A DNA stretch of 64,000 bases from Lutibacter sp. A80 (lineage in GTDB: Bacteria > Bacteroidota > Bacteroidia > Flavobacteriales > Flavobacteriaceae): the NCBI RefSeq assembly GCF_022429645.1, contig NZ_CP092480.1, positions 3,826,501 through 3,890,500 on the forward strand, read 5' to 3'. Numbering within the stretch: the first letter of the stretch is position 1; each line of letters opens with the position of its first letter. Shown here piece after piece: positions 1-9,957 of the stretch. The notes under the pieces are model-generated. The model made no database searches. It was not told the origin of the DNA and saw only the letters and a program-made list of their open reading frames with translations. The position numbers and the translations under genes are program-made.

Positions 1-16
1 TTAAAGTTTTTGTCCA

Positions 17-3000
17 TTGGCATCAAAAAATTTCACCGAAAGAATAAACTTTGCATCAGCTAAATTGGTAACTGAATATCCAGATTTTTTAGATATTCAG
101 GTTAAATCGTTTCAAGATTTTTTCCAATTAAAAACTAAAGCTGACGAACGAAGTACCGAAGGGTTATATAAAACCTTCCTAGACAACTTCCCAATTACAG
201 ATACTCGTAACCAATTTGTGTTAGAGTTCATAGATTACTTTGTAGATCCTCCTCGATATTCTATTCAAGAATGTATCGAAAGAGGTCTTACTTATTGCGT
301 GCCCTTAAAAGCACGTTTAAAATTGTACTGTACAGATCCAGAACATGAAGATTTTGAAACTATTGTTCAAGATGTATATTTAGGTACAATTCCTTATATG
401 ACAAACAGTGGTACTTTTGTTATTAATGGAGCAGAAAGGGTCGTTGTTTCTCAATTACACCGTTCTCCTGGAGTATTCTTTGGTCAGTCGTTCCATGCAA
501 ACGGAACAAAATTATATTCTGCAAGAGTAATTCCTTTTAAAGGTTCTTGGATAGAGTTTGCAACAGATATCAATCAAGTAATGTATGCTTATATTGATAG
601 AAAGAAAAAATTACCTGTAACAACATTGTTTAGAGCAATTGGTTACGAAAGAGATAAAGATATTCTTGAAATTTTTGACCTTGCTGAAGAAATTAAAGTT
701 TCAAAAAGTGGGCTTAAAAAAGTATTAGGTAGAAAATTAGCTGCTCGTGTTTTAAAAACATGGTTTGAAGATTTTGTTGATGAAGATACTGGAGAAGTTG
801 TTTCTATTGAAAGAAATGAAATTGTATTAGATAGAGATACAATTTTAGAAAAAGAACAAACTGAAGAAATTATAGAGTCTGGTGCGAGAACTATTTTGCT
901 TCATAAGGAAGATAATGAAATGGCAGATTATGCTATTATTCATAACACCTTGCAAAAAGATCCAACAAACTCTGAAAAAGAAGCTGTTGAACATATTTAT
1001 AGACAGTTACGTAATGCTGAACCGCCAGATTTTGAAACGGCAAAAGGTATTATTGATAAATTATTCTTCTCTGAACAACGTTATAACTTAGGAGAAGTTG
1101 GACGTTACAGAATGAATAAAAAACTTGGTTTAAACGAAGATATTAATCAGAAAGTTTTAACTAAAGTTGATATTATTACAATTATTAAAAACTTAATAAA
1201 ATTAGTTAATTCTAAAGCTGAAGTTGATGATATTGACCACTTATCTAATCGTCGTGTTAGAACTGTTGGTGAACAATTAGCAAGTCAGTTTGGTGTTGGT
1301 TTATCTCGTATGGCCCGTACTATTCGTGAACGTATGAATGTACGTGACAATGAGGTATTTACACCTATAGATTTAATTAATGCGAAAACATTATCTTCAG
1401 TAATTAATTCATTCTTTGGAACAAATCAGTTGTCTCAATTTATGGATCAAACAAATCCATTAGCAGAGATTACTCACAAACGTAGGTTATCTGCATTAGG
1501 ACCTGGAGGTTTATCTAGAGAAAGAGCTGGTTTTGAGGTTCGTGATGTTCACTATACACATTATGGACGTTTATGTCCTATTGAAACACCAGAGGGACCA
1601 AATATTGGGTTAATTTCTTCTTTAGCAGTTTTTGCGAAAGTTAATAATTTAGGATTTATTGAAACTCCATATAGAGAAGTTATCGATGGTAATGTTAATA
1701 TTACTGAAGAACCTAGATATTTAAGTGCAGAAGAAGAAGAAGGAATGAAATTTGCACAGTCTAACCTTCCTATAGATGAGACTGGTAAATTTACTGTTGA
1801 TAAAATTATTGTACGTGAAGAAGCTGATTATCCTGTTGTAGAGCCAGATAAAGTAAACTTTATGGATGTTGCTCCAAATCAGATAGCATCTATTTCTGCA
1901 TCTTTAATTCCATTCTTGGAACATGATGATGCGAATAGAGCATTGATGGGATCGAATATGATGCGTCAGGCGGTACCTTTATTAAAACCAGAATCACCAA
2001 TTGTTGGTACTGGTTTAGAATTAAGAGTAGCAAAAGATTCTCGTATTTTAATGAATGCTGAAGGTGCTGGAGTTGTTGAGTATGTAGATGCAAATACAAT
2101 TACTATTAAATACGATAAGACAGATGAAGATCGTATGGTTAGTTTTGAAGGTGATAGTAAATCTTACAACTTAATTAAATTTAGAAAAACAAATCAAGGT
2201 ACTTCAATAAACTTAAAACCTATTGTTCAAAAAGGAGATAGAGTTGAAGAAGGACAAGTACTTTGTGAAGGTTATGCAACACAAAAAGGAGAATTAGCGC
2301 TTGGTAGAAATATGAAAGTTGCATTTATGCCTTGGAAAGGGTATAATTTTGAGGATGCAATTGTGATTTCTGAAAAAGTTGTAAAAGAAGATATTTTTAC
2401 TTCAATCCATATTGATGAGTATTCTTTAGAAGTTAGAGATACAAAATTAGGTGCTGAAGAATTAACTAATGATATTCCAAATGTTTCTGAAGAGGCTACT
2501 AAAGACTTAGATGAAAATGGAATGATTAGAATTGGAGCAGAAGTAAAACCAGGAGATATTTTAATAGGTAAAATTACTCCAAAAGGTGAATCTGACCCTA
2601 CTCCTGAAGAAAAATTATTGAGAGCTATCTTTGGAGATAAAGCAGGTGATGTAAAAGATGCATCATTAAAAGCTTCTCCATCATTGAGAGGGGTTGTTAT
2701 TGATAAAAAATTATTTGAAAGAGCTGTAAAAGATAAATCTAAACGAGCTCAAGATAAAGTTAGTATTGCAAATTTAGAAAGTAAGTATACAGCTAAATTA
2801 GAAGATTTAAGATCTGTTCTTATTGAAAAATTATTTACGTTAATCAGTGGTAAAACATCTCAAGGTGTATTAAACGATTTAGGTGAAGAAATACTTCAAA
2901 AAGGTAAGAAATTTACTTTAAAAATGTTAAATGCTGTTCCAGACTTTAATTACTTAACTAAAGGTGTTTGGACAACAGATGATCATATAAATATGCTTGT

Positions 3001-3832
3001 AACAGAATTAATTCACAATTATAAAATTAAAGTGAATGATTTACAAGGATCTTTAAGACGTGAAAAATTTACAGTTTCTGTTGGGGATGAATTACCAGCT
3101 GGTATATTAAAATTAGCAAAAATTTATATAGCTAAAAAACGTAAATTAAAAGTAGGGGATAAAATGGCAGGACGTCACGGTAACAAAGGTATTGTTGCTC
3201 GTATTGTTCGTCAAGAAGATATGCCTTTCTTAGAAGACGGAACTCCAGTAGATATTGTATTAAATCCACTTGGTGTACCTTCACGTATGAATATTGGTCA
3301 AATTTATGAAACTGTTCTAGGTTGGGCAGGTCAAAAATTAAATACCAAATATGCTACACCAATTTTTGATGGTGCTAGTATTGATGAAATTACTAAAATT
3401 ACCGATGCTGCTGGTGTACCACAATATGGACATACTTATTTGTATGATGGTGGAACAGGTCAACGTTTTGATCAAAAAGCAACAGTAGGTGTAATTTATA
3501 TGATCAAATTAGGTCATATGATTGATGATAAAATGCACGCACGTTCTATAGGTCCATACTCATTAATTACACAACAACCATTAGGTGGTAAAGCACAATT
3601 TGGAGGTCAACGTTTTGGTGAGATGGAGGTTTGGGCACTTGAGGCTTATGGTGCTTCTAGTACATTGCGTGAGATCTTAACTGTAAAATCTGATGATGTT
3701 ATGGGTAGAGCTAAAACGTACGAGGCCATTGTAAAAGGTGATGCTATGCCAGAACCTGGATTGCCAGAATCATTTAACGTATTAATGCACGAACTTAGAG
3801 GTCTTGGATTAGACGTTAGATTAGAAGAATAA
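17..3832 (+). CDS. rpoB: DNA-directed RNA polymerase subunit beta
   Basis: Beta subunit of RNA polymerase, 1271 residues, the usual flavobacterial length. With beta' it forms the catalytic core. The rifampicin-region segment lies near residues 465-500 ([16 protein letters not shown], then [13 protein letters not shown]), and the [12 protein letters not shown] motif of the active-centre region near residue 1049. The protein ends with [10 protein letters not shown], as in relatives. The start is read as TTG at 17: the frame has a stop at 2-4, no ATG lies before the conserved N-terminal [13 protein letters not shown], and no ribosome binding site is visible. rpoC follows 87 bases later in the same direction. 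The ribosomal-protein genes that usually precede rpoB would lie upstream of the window. Confidence 0.97.
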   Translation: MASKNFTERINFASAKLVTEYPDFLDIQVKSFQDFFQLKTKADERSTEGLYKTFLDNFPITDTRNQFVLEFIDYFVDPPRYSIQECIERGLTYCVPLKARLKLYCTDPEHEDFETIVQDVYLGTIPYMTNSGTFVINGAERVVVSQLHRSPGVFFGQSFHANGTKLYSARVIPFKGSWIEFATDINQVMYAYIDRKKKLPVTTLFRAIGYERDKDILEIFDLAEEIKVSKSGLKKVLGRKLAARVLKTWFEDFVDEDTGEVVSIERNEIVLDRDTILEKEQTEEIIESGARTILLHKEDNEMADYAIIHNTLQKDPTNSEKEAVEHIYRQLRNAEPPDFETAKGIIDKLFFSEQRYNLGEVGRYRMNKKLGLNEDINQKVLTKVDIITIIKNLIKLVNSKAEVDDIDHLSNRRVRTVGEQLASQFGVGLSRMARTIRERMNVRDNEVFTPIDLINAKTLSSVINSFFGTNQLSQFMDQTNPLAEITHKRRLSALGPGGLSRERAGFEVRDVHYTHYGRLCPIETPEGPNIGLISSLAVFAKVNNLGFIETPYREVIDGNVNITEEPRYLSAEEEEGMKFAQSNLPIDETGKFTVDKIIVREEADYPVVEPDKVNFMDVAPNQIASISASLIPFLEHDDANRALMGSNMMRQAVPLLKPESPIVGTGLELRVAKDSRILMNAEGAGVVEYVDANTITIKYDKTDEDRMVSFEGDSKSYNLIKFRKTNQGTSINLKPIVQKGDRVEEGQVLCEGYATQKGELALGRNMKVAFMPWKGYNFEDAIVISEKVVKEDIFTSIHIDEYSLEVRDTKLGAEELTNDIPNVSEEATKDLDENGMIRIGAEVKPGDILIGKITPKGESDPTPEEKLLRAIFGDKAGDVKDASLKASPSLRGVVIDKKLFERAVKDKSKRAQDKVSIANLESKYTAKLEDLRSVLIEKLFTLISGKTSQGVLNDLGEEILQKGKKFTLKMLNAVPDFNYLTKGVWTTDDHINMLVTELIHNYKIKVNDLQGSLRREKFTVSVGDELPAGILKLAKIYIAKKRKLKVGDKMAGRHGNKGIVARIVRQEDMPFLEDGTPVDIVLNPLGVPSRMNIGQIYETVLGWAGQKLNTKYATPIFDGASIDEITKITDAAGVPQYGHTYLYDGGTGQRFDQKATVGVIYMIKLGHMIDDKMHARSIGPYSLITQQPLGGKAQFGGQRFGEMEVWALEAYGASSTLREILTVKSDDVMGRAKTYEAIVKGDAMPEPGLPESFNVLMHELRGLGLDVRLEE

Positions 3833-3846
3833 TTTAAGTAAACACT

Positions 3847-3916
3847 ATTCAGTCTCAGTTATTAATACACTGTGACTGAATACTGAATACTGCCAACCAA
3901 TTACTGAATACTATAA
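3847..3916. repeat. Heptad-periodic spacer between rpoB and rpoC
   Basis: The spacer can be cut into 7-base steps at 3847, 3854, 3861, 3868, 3875, 3882, 3889, 3896, 3903 and 3910. The steps at 3875, 3882 and 3903 are identical (ACTGAAT), and those at 3889, 3896 and 3910 begin with AC. The phase is kept to within a few bases of the rpoC ATG. The unit is not a simple inverted repeat and has no coding potential. Confidence 0.75.
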
Positions 3917-3919
3917 AAA

Positions 3920-6900
3920 ATGGCAAGAAAAACTGATAAATACACTGTAAAAAAGTTTAATAAAATTTCAATTGGTTTATCATCTCCAGAAGCAATTCTA
4001 GAGAAATCAAATGGAGAAGTATTAAAACCAGAAACTATAAATTACCGTACGCACAAACCTGAAAGAGATGGATTGTTTTGCGAACGTATTTTTGGACCTA
4101 TAAAAGATTATGAATGTGCTTGTGGTAAATACAAGAGAATTCGTTATAAAGGAATTGTTTGTGACCGTTGTGGTGTAGAAGTTACAGAAAAAAAAGTACG
4201 TAGAGATAGAGTAGGGCATATTAATTTAGTGGTTCCTGTAGCTCATATTTGGTACTTTAAATCATTACCTAACAAAATGGGATACCTTTTAGGTTTACCA
4301 TCTAAAAAGTTAGATATGATTATTTACTACGAACGTTATGTAGTAATTCAACCAGCCGGAGCAAAAAATGCAGAAGGTGAACCATTACAAAAAATGGACT
4401 TCTTAACAGAAGAAGAATATTTAGATATTTTAGAAACGTTTCCTGTTGAAAATCAATATTTAGACGATAGTGATCCAGATAAGTTTATTGCTAAAATGGG
4501 TGCTGCTTGTTTAATAGATTTATTTAATCGTATAGATTTAGACGAATTGTCTTATGAATTACGTCACAAAGCAAATACAGAAACATCTAAACAACGTAAA
4601 ACAGAAGCATTAAAAAGATTAAATGTTGTTGAATCTTTTAGAGATGCTAATAAAAATAGAGAAAACCGTCCAGAATGGATGATAATGAAAGTAATTCCTG
4701 TGACTCCACCAGAATTACGTCCATTAGTACCATTAGATGGTGGTAGGTTTGCAACTTCAGATTTAAATGATTTATACAGAAGGGTAATTATTAGAAACAA
4801 TCGTTTAAAACGTTTAGTTGAAATAAAAGCTCCTGAAGTAATTTTACGTAATGAAAAACGTATGTTACAAGAATCTGTAGATTCATTATTTGATAATACA
4901 CGTAAATCTTCAGCAGTAAAAACAGAATCTAACAGACCTTTAAAATCATTATCTGATTCGTTAAAAGGTAAACAAGGACGTTTCCGTCAAAACTTATTAG
5001 GTAAACGTGTTGATTATTCTGCTCGTTCTGTAATTGTTGTTGGACCAGAATTAAAATTATACGAATGTGGATTGCCAAAAGATATGGCAGCTGAATTATA
5101 CAAACCTTTTGTTATTAGAAAATTAATAGAAAGAGGTATTGTAAAAACAGTAAAATCTGCAAAGAAAATTATAGATAAAAGAGAACCTGTTGTATGGGAT
5201 ATTTTAGAGAATGTTTTAAAAGGACATCCTGTAATGTTAAACCGTGCACCTACGCTACACAGATTGGGTATTCAAGCTTTCCAACCAAAATTAATTGAAG
5301 GAAAAGCAATCCAATTACACCCATTAGTATGTACAGCATTTAATGCCGATTTTGATGGGGATCAAATGGCGGTTCACTTACCATTAGGACCTGAAGCTAT
5401 TTTAGAATGTCAGTTGTTAATGTTAGCATCACATAATATATTAAATCCAGCAAATGGTGCTCCGGTAACGGTTCCTTCTCAGGATATGGTACTTGGATTA
5501 TATTATATGACAAAAGAAAGAAAATCTACTCCAGAAAATAAAATTAAAGGAGAAGGTTTAACTTTTTATTCTCCGCAAGAAGTTACTATTGCTTTTAATG
5601 AAAAAGCAGTTGACTTAAATGCAAGTATTAAAGTTAAAACTAAAGATTTTAATGATGAAGGTGTCTTAGTTGACCAAATTATAGAAACAACTGTTGGTAG
5701 AGTACTATTTAACGAAGTTGTTCCTGAAGCTGCAGGTTATGTAAATGAAGTATTGAATAAAAAATCACTAAGAGATATTATTGGTAATATTTTAAAAGTT
5801 ACCGATGTTCCTACTACTGGAAAATTCTTAGATGATATGAAATCAATGGGATATAATTTTGCATTCCGTGGTGGTTTATCATTTAGTTTAGGAGATATTA
5901 TTATTCCACCTGAAAAGGTTGATATGATTGATGCTGCAAACACTCAAGTTGACAATATTATGGCAAACTATAATATGGGTATGTTAACTAACAAAGAGCG
6001 TTATAATCAAGTTATTGATATTTGGGGTTCTACAAACAACCGTTTAACTGAACTATCAATGAAACGTTTGCGTGAAGATCAACAAGGATTTAATTCAGTA
6101 TTTATGATGTTAGATTCTGGAGCAAGGGGATCTAAAGAGCAAATTCGTCAGTTAACTGGTATGCGTGGATTAATGGCAAAACCTAAAAAATCTACAGCTA
6201 GTGGTGGAGAAATTATTGAGAATCCAATTCTTTCTAACTTTAAAGAAGGTTTATCAATTCTTGAATACTTTATTTCTACTCACGGTGCTCGTAAAGGTTT
6301 AGCAGATACGGCATTAAAAACTGCCGATGCAGGTTATTTAACACGTCGTTTAGTTGATGTTTCTCAAGATGTTATTGTAAACGAACACGATTGTGGAACT
6401 TTAAGAGGATTGGTTATTCAACCACTTAAAAAGAATGACGAAATTGTTGAAACTTTAGGAGAAAGAGTTGTAGGTCGTGTTTCATTACATGATGTTATAG
6501 ATCCAATTACTGAAGAAATTTTAGCACATTCTGGAGAATTAATTACAGTTGAAATTGCGAGAGCTATTGAAAGCTCAGCAGTTGATAGCGTAGAAGTACG
6601 TTCAGCATTAACTTGTGAAGCTAAAAAAGGTATTTGTTCACAATGTTATGGTAATAGTTTGTCTACAAATAAGATGGTGCAAATTGGTGAAGCAGTTGGT
6701 GTTGTAGCTGCACAATCTATTGGAGAACCAGGTACTCAGTTAACATTAAGAACATTCCACGTTGGAGGTGTTGCAGGAAATATTTCAGAAAATAACAAGT
6801 TAACTTCAAAATTTGTTGGTAAAGCACACGTTGAAGATTTAAGAACAGTTGCTGGAAAAGATTCTGATGGTACACCAATTGATATTGTTATTTCAAGAAC

Positions 6901-8194
6901 TTCAGAAGTAAAAATTATTGATGAAAAATCTGGATTAACTTTAAGTTCAAATAATATTCCTTACGGTTCAACTGTATATATTTCAGATGGAGATAAAGTT
7001 AAGAAAAATGATGTTATTTGTAAATGGGATCCTTTTAACGGTGTTATTGTTTCTGAATTTGCAGGAACAATTCAATTCGAAAATATAGAAAGAGGTGTTA
7101 ACTATCTTGTAGAAATTGATGAACAAACTGGTTTCCAAGAAAAAGTAATTATTGAATCTAAAAATAAAAAGACAATTCCTACATTATTATTGAAAGATGA
7201 TAATGATAATGTAATTAGATCGTACAACCTACCAGTAGGAGCACATTTAATTGTTGAAGATGGAGATAAAATTCCATCAGGAATGTTTATTGTTAAAATT
7301 CCTCGTAAATCTGGAAGATCAGGTGATATTACAGGAGGTTTACCACGTGTAACAGAATTATTTGAAGCACGTAACCCTTCTAATCCAGCTGTTGTTTCTC
7401 AAATTGATGGAGTTGTTTCTTTTGGAAAAATAAAACGTGGTAATCGCGAAATTATAGTTGAGTCTAAATTAGGAGATGTTAAAAAGTATTTAATTAAACT
7501 TTCTAATCAAATCTTAGTACAAGAAAATGACTTTATTAAAGCAGGAATGCCGCTTTCTGAAGGAGCAGTTACTCCAAATGATATTTTAAATATTCAAGGT
7601 CCGTCAGCGGTTCAAGAATATTTAGTAAATGAAATTCAAGAAGTATATCGTTTACAAGGAGTAAAAATTAACGATAAACACTTTGAAGTTGTTGTTCGTC
7701 AAATGATGCGTAAAGTTAGAATTATTGATTCTGGAGATACATTATTCTTAGAAAATCAATTAATTCATAAAAATGACTTTATTGAACAAAATGACGCAAT
7801 TTATGGTATGAAAGTTATTGAAAATGCTGGAGATTCTACCAACTTAAAAGAAGGTCAAATTGTATCACCACGTCAATTAAGAGATGAAAACTCTGTATTG
7901 CGTAGAGAAGATAAAGCATTGGTTGAAGCTAGAGATGCAAATCCTGCTACAGCTGAACAGATTTTACAAGGTATTACTAGAGCTTCTTTACAAACTAAAT
8001 CGTTTATTTCTGCAGCATCCTTCCAGGAAACTACTAAGGTGTTGAATGAAGCTGCTGTTAGTGGAAAAGTAGATGATTTAGAAGGATTAAAAGAGAATGT
8101 AATTGTAGGTAAACGAATTCCTGCAGGTACAGGTATGAGAATATATGATAATATTATTGTAGGTTCTCAAGAAGAAATGGATTCAAGTTTTTAA
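3920..8194 (+). CDS. rpoC: DNA-directed RNA polymerase subunit beta'
   Basis: Beta' subunit of RNA polymerase, 1424 residues, full length for Bacteroidota. The N-terminal zinc ribbon is intact, with cysteines at about 66, 68, 81 and 84. The catalytic magnesium loop [12 protein letters not shown] begins at about residue 475. The second zinc site (HDCGT, then [13 protein letters not shown]) is also present, followed by the trigger-loop region with [16 protein letters not shown]. The C-terminal part contains the long insertion typical of the phylum. It is transcribed with rpoB, and DUF3467 follows after three bases, so the three genes form one operon ending at the hairpin at 8521. Confidence 0.98.
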   Translation: MARKTDKYTVKKFNKISIGLSSPEAILEKSNGEVLKPETINYRTHKPERDGLFCERIFGPIKDYECACGKYKRIRYKGIVCDRCGVEVTEKKVRRDRVGHINLVVPVAHIWYFKSLPNKMGYLLGLPSKKLDMIIYYERYVVIQPAGAKNAEGEPLQKMDFLTEEEYLDILETFPVENQYLDDSDPDKFIAKMGAACLIDLFNRIDLDELSYELRHKANTETSKQRKTEALKRLNVVESFRDANKNRENRPEWMIMKVIPVTPPELRPLVPLDGGRFATSDLNDLYRRVIIRNNRLKRLVEIKAPEVILRNEKRMLQESVDSLFDNTRKSSAVKTESNRPLKSLSDSLKGKQGRFRQNLLGKRVDYSARSVIVVGPELKLYECGLPKDMAAELYKPFVIRKLIERGIVKTVKSAKKIIDKREPVVWDILENVLKGHPVMLNRAPTLHRLGIQAFQPKLIEGKAIQLHPLVCTAFNADFDGDQMAVHLPLGPEAILECQLLMLASHNILNPANGAPVTVPSQDMVLGLYYMTKERKSTPENKIKGEGLTFYSPQEVTIAFNEKAVDLNASIKVKTKDFNDEGVLVDQIIETTVGRVLFNEVVPEAAGYVNEVLNKKSLRDIIGNILKVTDVPTTGKFLDDMKSMGYNFAFRGGLSFSLGDIIIPPEKVDMIDAANTQVDNIMANYNMGMLTNKERYNQVIDIWGSTNNRLTELSMKRLREDQQGFNSVFMMLDSGARGSKEQIRQLTGMRGLMAKPKKSTASGGEIIENPILSNFKEGLSILEYFISTHGARKGLADTALKTADAGYLTRRLVDVSQDVIVNEHDCGTLRGLVIQPLKKNDEIVETLGERVVGRVSLHDVIDPITEEILAHSGELITVEIARAIESSAVDSVEVRSALTCEAKKGICSQCYGNSLSTNKMVQIGEAVGVVAAQSIGEPGTQLTLRTFHVGGVAGNISENNKLTSKFVGKAHVEDLRTVAGKDSDGTPIDIVISRTSEVKIIDEKSGLTLSSNNIPYGSTVYISDGDKVKKNDVICKWDPFNGVIVSEFAGTIQFENIERGVNYLVEIDEQTGFQEKVIIESKNKKTIPTLLLKDDNDNVIRSYNLPVGAHLIVEDGDKIPSGMFIVKIPRKSGRSGDITGGLPRVTELFEARNPSNPAVVSQIDGVVSFGKIKRGNREIIVESKLGDVKKYLIKLSNQILVQENDFIKAGMPLSEGAVTPNDILNIQGPSAVQEYLVNEIQEVYRLQGVKINDKHFEVVVRQMMRKVRIIDSGDTLFLENQLIHKNDFIEQNDAIYGMKVIENAGDSTNLKEGQIVSPRQLRDENSVLRREDKALVEARDANPATAEQILQGITRASLQTKSFISAASFQETTKVLNEAAVSGKVDDLEGLKENVIVGKRIPAGTGMRIYDNIIVGSQEEMDSSF

Positions 8195-8197
8195 ATT

Positions 8198-8512
8198 ATG
8201 AGTGAACAAAAACCTAAAAAAGAAGGACAGATTAATATAGAATTAGATGATAAAATTGCAGAAGGAACATATTCTAACTTAGCAATTATTAATCATTCTG
8301 TTTCTGAATTTATTGTAGATTTTGTTAGTGTAATGCCAGGGCAACCTAAGGCTAAAGTAAAATCAAGAATAATACTAACTCCTCAACATGCCAAGAGATT
8401 GGTAAAAGCATTAGCTGATAATGTGAAAAGGTTTGAACAGAGTCACGGAGAAATTAAAGATTATGAGCAACCTCCAATACCAATGAATTTTGGTCCAACT
8501 GGAGAAGCATAA
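8198..8512 (+). CDS. DUF3467 family protein
   Basis: A 104-residue protein of the DUF3467 family, which in many bacteria is encoded next to rpoC or other core genes. Its molecular function is not established. It is soluble and acidic at the N-terminus, with the family segments IINHSVSEFIVDFVSVMPG and LTPQHAKRLVKALADNVKRFE and a C-terminal PIPMNFGP. The start lies three bases after the rpoC stop, so it is almost certainly translated from the rpoBC message. The position suggests a role linked to transcription, but this is inference from context only. Confidence 0.9.
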   Translation: MSEQKPKKEGQINIELDDKIAEGTYSNLAIINHSVSEFIVDFVSVMPGQPKAKVKSRIILTPQHAKRLVKALADNVKRFEQSHGEIKDYEQPPIPMNFGPTGEA

Positions 8513-8520
8513 ATTAAATA

Positions 8521-8553
8521 AAAAAAGCTGAACATTGAGTTCAGCTTTTTTTT
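8521..8553 (+). terminator. Rho-independent terminator of the rpoBC-DUF3467 operon
   Basis: Seven-base-pair stem GCTGAAC (8527-8533) and GTTCAGC (8539-8545) with loop ATTGA, flanked by six A on the left and eight T on the right. It starts 8 bases after the DUF3467 stop codon. The A and T runs lengthen the stem and would let it act in both directions. Confidence 0.93.
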
Positions 8554-8560
8554 ATTTAAT

Positions 8561-8587
8561 AATGTCCCGTCCTGAAATAGCGATACA
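8561..8587 (+). repeat. Left inverted repeat of the IS3-family element
   Basis: A 27-base segment beginning AATGTCCCGTCCTG. It matches the reverse complement of 9931-9957 at 21 of 27 positions by eye. The element proper probably starts with TGTC at 8563. Confidence 0.88.
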
Positions 8588-8603
8588 CTAAAACACAAGT
8601 GTA

Positions 8604-9038
8604 ATGAAAACATCAGACAAATCAGGTGCAGCAAAGCGAACTCAAAAAGATTACTCGCTTTCTTTTAAACTTCAATTAGTTGAAGAAGTAGAACAAGGAT
8701 TTTTAACAAAAACCCAAGCCAAGCGTAAATATGGTATTCAGGGAGACGCTACAGTAACCAAATGGTTGCAAAAATATGGTAACTTTGATTGGGAAAACCA
8801 AGTTCCAAAAACGATGTCAAAAACTCCAGAACAAAAAATACTTGAGCTTGAAGCTAAAATAAAGCTCCTTGAAAAACAGAAAGCTAGAGCTGAACATCTA
8901 GCAGAACGTGCTGATAAAAAGGTTATTATTTTCGATATGCTTGTTGATATGGCAGAAAAGGAATATGATATTCAAATAAGAAAAAATTACACACCCGACT
9001 TATCAACATCTTCAAAGAAGAATATAAAGAAACTTTAG
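8604..9038 (+). CDS. IS3-family transposase OrfA (HTH and leucine zipper)
   Basis: OrfA, 144 residues, binds the ends of the element. The N-terminal part (about 15-65) is a helix-turn-helix of the IS3 type (DYSLSFKLQLVEEVEQG, TQAKRKYGI, VTKWLQKYG). Residues about 75-125 form a coiled coil with leucine heptads (EQKILELEAKIKLLEKQ) used for oligomerisation. ATG at 8604 is the only sensible start. OrfB lies in the -1 frame and is probably joined to OrfA by frameshifting at 8981-8987. The tail after the slip site is the unshifted product. Confidence 0.92.
   Translation: MKTSDKSGAAKRTQKDYSLSFKLQLVEEVEQGFLTKTQAKRKYGIQGDATVTKWLQKYGNFDWENQVPKTMSKTPEQKILELEAKIKLLEKQKARAEHLAERADKKVIIFDMLVDMAEKEYDIQIRKNYTPDLSTSSKKNIKKL
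8981..8987 (+). other. Probable programmed -1 frameshift site of the IS
   Basis: A AAA AAT heptamer read in the orfA frame (codons AGA AAA AAT). Slipping back one base moves reading into the orfB frame, which is open from here: it continues with TTA at 8987 through LINIFKEEYKETLVSTCDLL into OrfB. The fused transposase would be about 433 residues. The last slippery base is T, so the A-site tRNA would re-pair with a wobble mismatch, as in other X XXY YYZ sites. Confidence 0.6.
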
Positions 9039-9052
9039 TTTCTACCTGTGAT

Positions 9053-9904
9053 TTGCTCGGGGTAAACAGACAGGTTTACTATAGATCCATAAAATCAAGA
9101 CTTCATAAACAAACTGTAGCACAAAAAGTTATCGTTTTGGTTCGTGATATTCGGATGCTAATGCCAAGATTGGGTGGTAAGAAATTATACTTTCTGTTAA
9201 AGGATAAATTATCACTATTAAAAGTAGGAAGAGATAAATTGTTTAGAATACTAAAAGCTAACCATATGTTAATAATACCTAAAAGAAGCTACCACATAAC
9301 TACAGACTCTCATCATAGATTTAGAAAGCACAGAAACCTTGTCAGCTCAATGGATATAGAAGGGCCTGAATCAGTTTGGGTGAGTGATATTACATATATC
9401 GGAACGAGAACCAACCCTTCGTATCTGGCATTAATCACAGATGCTTATTCTAAAAAGATTGTAGGATATGATGTGTCAAAATCTTTATCAATGGATGGTT
9501 CATTGAGGGCATTGGAAATGGCTATAAATAATAGAAAATACAAAGAAAGTCCATTAATACATCACTCTGATAGAGGGTTGCAATATTGCTCGAATGAATA
9601 TCAAAGACTATTAGAAAACAATGAGATTAAGCCTAGTATGACTGAAAAATATGATCCATATGAAAATGCAGTTGCAGAGCGAATAAATGGAATTTTAAAA
9701 CAGGAATTTAGTGTAGCACAGAAGATTCAAGATTTTAAAGTAAAGGAGAAACTGGTCAAAAATGCAATAGAAATATACAACAATATAAGACCTCATTTAT
9801 CTAACGAAATGCTAACACCAATACAAATGCACGCACAAAAAAAAATTAAACCAAAACAATACAAATCAAAAAAGCTGAACAATGATGTCATTATTCAGCT
9901 TTAA
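9053..9904 (+). CDS. IS3-family transposase OrfB (DDE integrase domain)
   Basis: Catalytic part of the transposase. Counted from TTG at 9053 it is 283 residues, but that codon is unlikely to be a real start, since the frame is open back to the slip site at 8981-8987 and the natural product is an OrfA-OrfB fusion. The rve/DDE core is complete: D112 (VWVSDITYIG), D173 (HHSDRGLQY) and E209 (ENAVAERING), with 35 residues between the last two, the DD35E spacing of the IS3 family. The N-terminal part contains the HTH_21-like segment RLGGKKLYFLL. The last codons lie within the hairpin at 9871-9902. Confidence 0.92.
   Translation: MLGVNRQVYYRSIKSRLHKQTVAQKVIVLVRDIRMLMPRLGGKKLYFLLKDKLSLLKVGRDKLFRILKANHMLIIPKRSYHITTDSHHRFRKHRNLVSSMDIEGPESVWVSDITYIGTRTNPSYLALITDAYSKKIVGYDVSKSLSMDGSLRALEMAINNRKYKESPLIHHSDRGLQYCSNEYQRLLENNEIKPSMTEKYDPYENAVAERINGILKQEFSVAQKIQDFKVKEKLVKNAIEIYNNIRPHLSNEMLTPIQMHAQKKIKPKQYKSKKLNNDVIIQL
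9871..9902 (-). terminator. Hairpin at the right end of the IS, read as a terminator on the minus strand
   Basis: Stem AAAGCTGAACAATGA (9871-9885) and its partner 9888-9902 with one mismatch and a two-base loop. On the minus strand it is followed by a run of T (the A-run at 9868-9873 on the plus strand), so it should stop transcripts entering from the regulator gene to the right. It overlaps the last codons and stop of orfB. The relic at 38916 keeps the same structure. Confidence 0.72.
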
Positions 9905-9930
9905 TTTTTAACTTTTACCCTTTAATAATC

Positions 9931-9957
9931 TGTATCGGTTATTTAGGACTAGACATT
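9931..9957 (-). repeat. Right inverted repeat of the IS3-family element
   Basis: The reverse complement begins AATGTCTAGTCCTA and pairs with 8561-8587. The stop codon and last five codons of the MocR-like regulator (9939-9956) are read from this repeat. Confidence 0.88.

Larger units (their letters stand above)
8563..9955 (+). mobile_element. Intact IS3-family insertion sequence (about 1.39 kb)
   Basis: Two overlapping reading frames in the IS3 arrangement (HTH orfA; DDE orfB in the -1 frame) lie between imperfect 27-base inverted repeats beginning TGTC and ending GACA. It is inserted 10-12 bases past the T-run of the rpoBC operon terminator, in the gap between two convergent genes. Its right end enters the coding sequence of the MocR-like regulator. 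The three bases flanking each end (TAA at 8560-8562, TTA at 9956-9958) are not identical, so no clean target duplication is left. Both frames are open and the catalytic triad is present, so it could be active. A deleted relative lies at 38916-39512. Confidence 0.93.
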
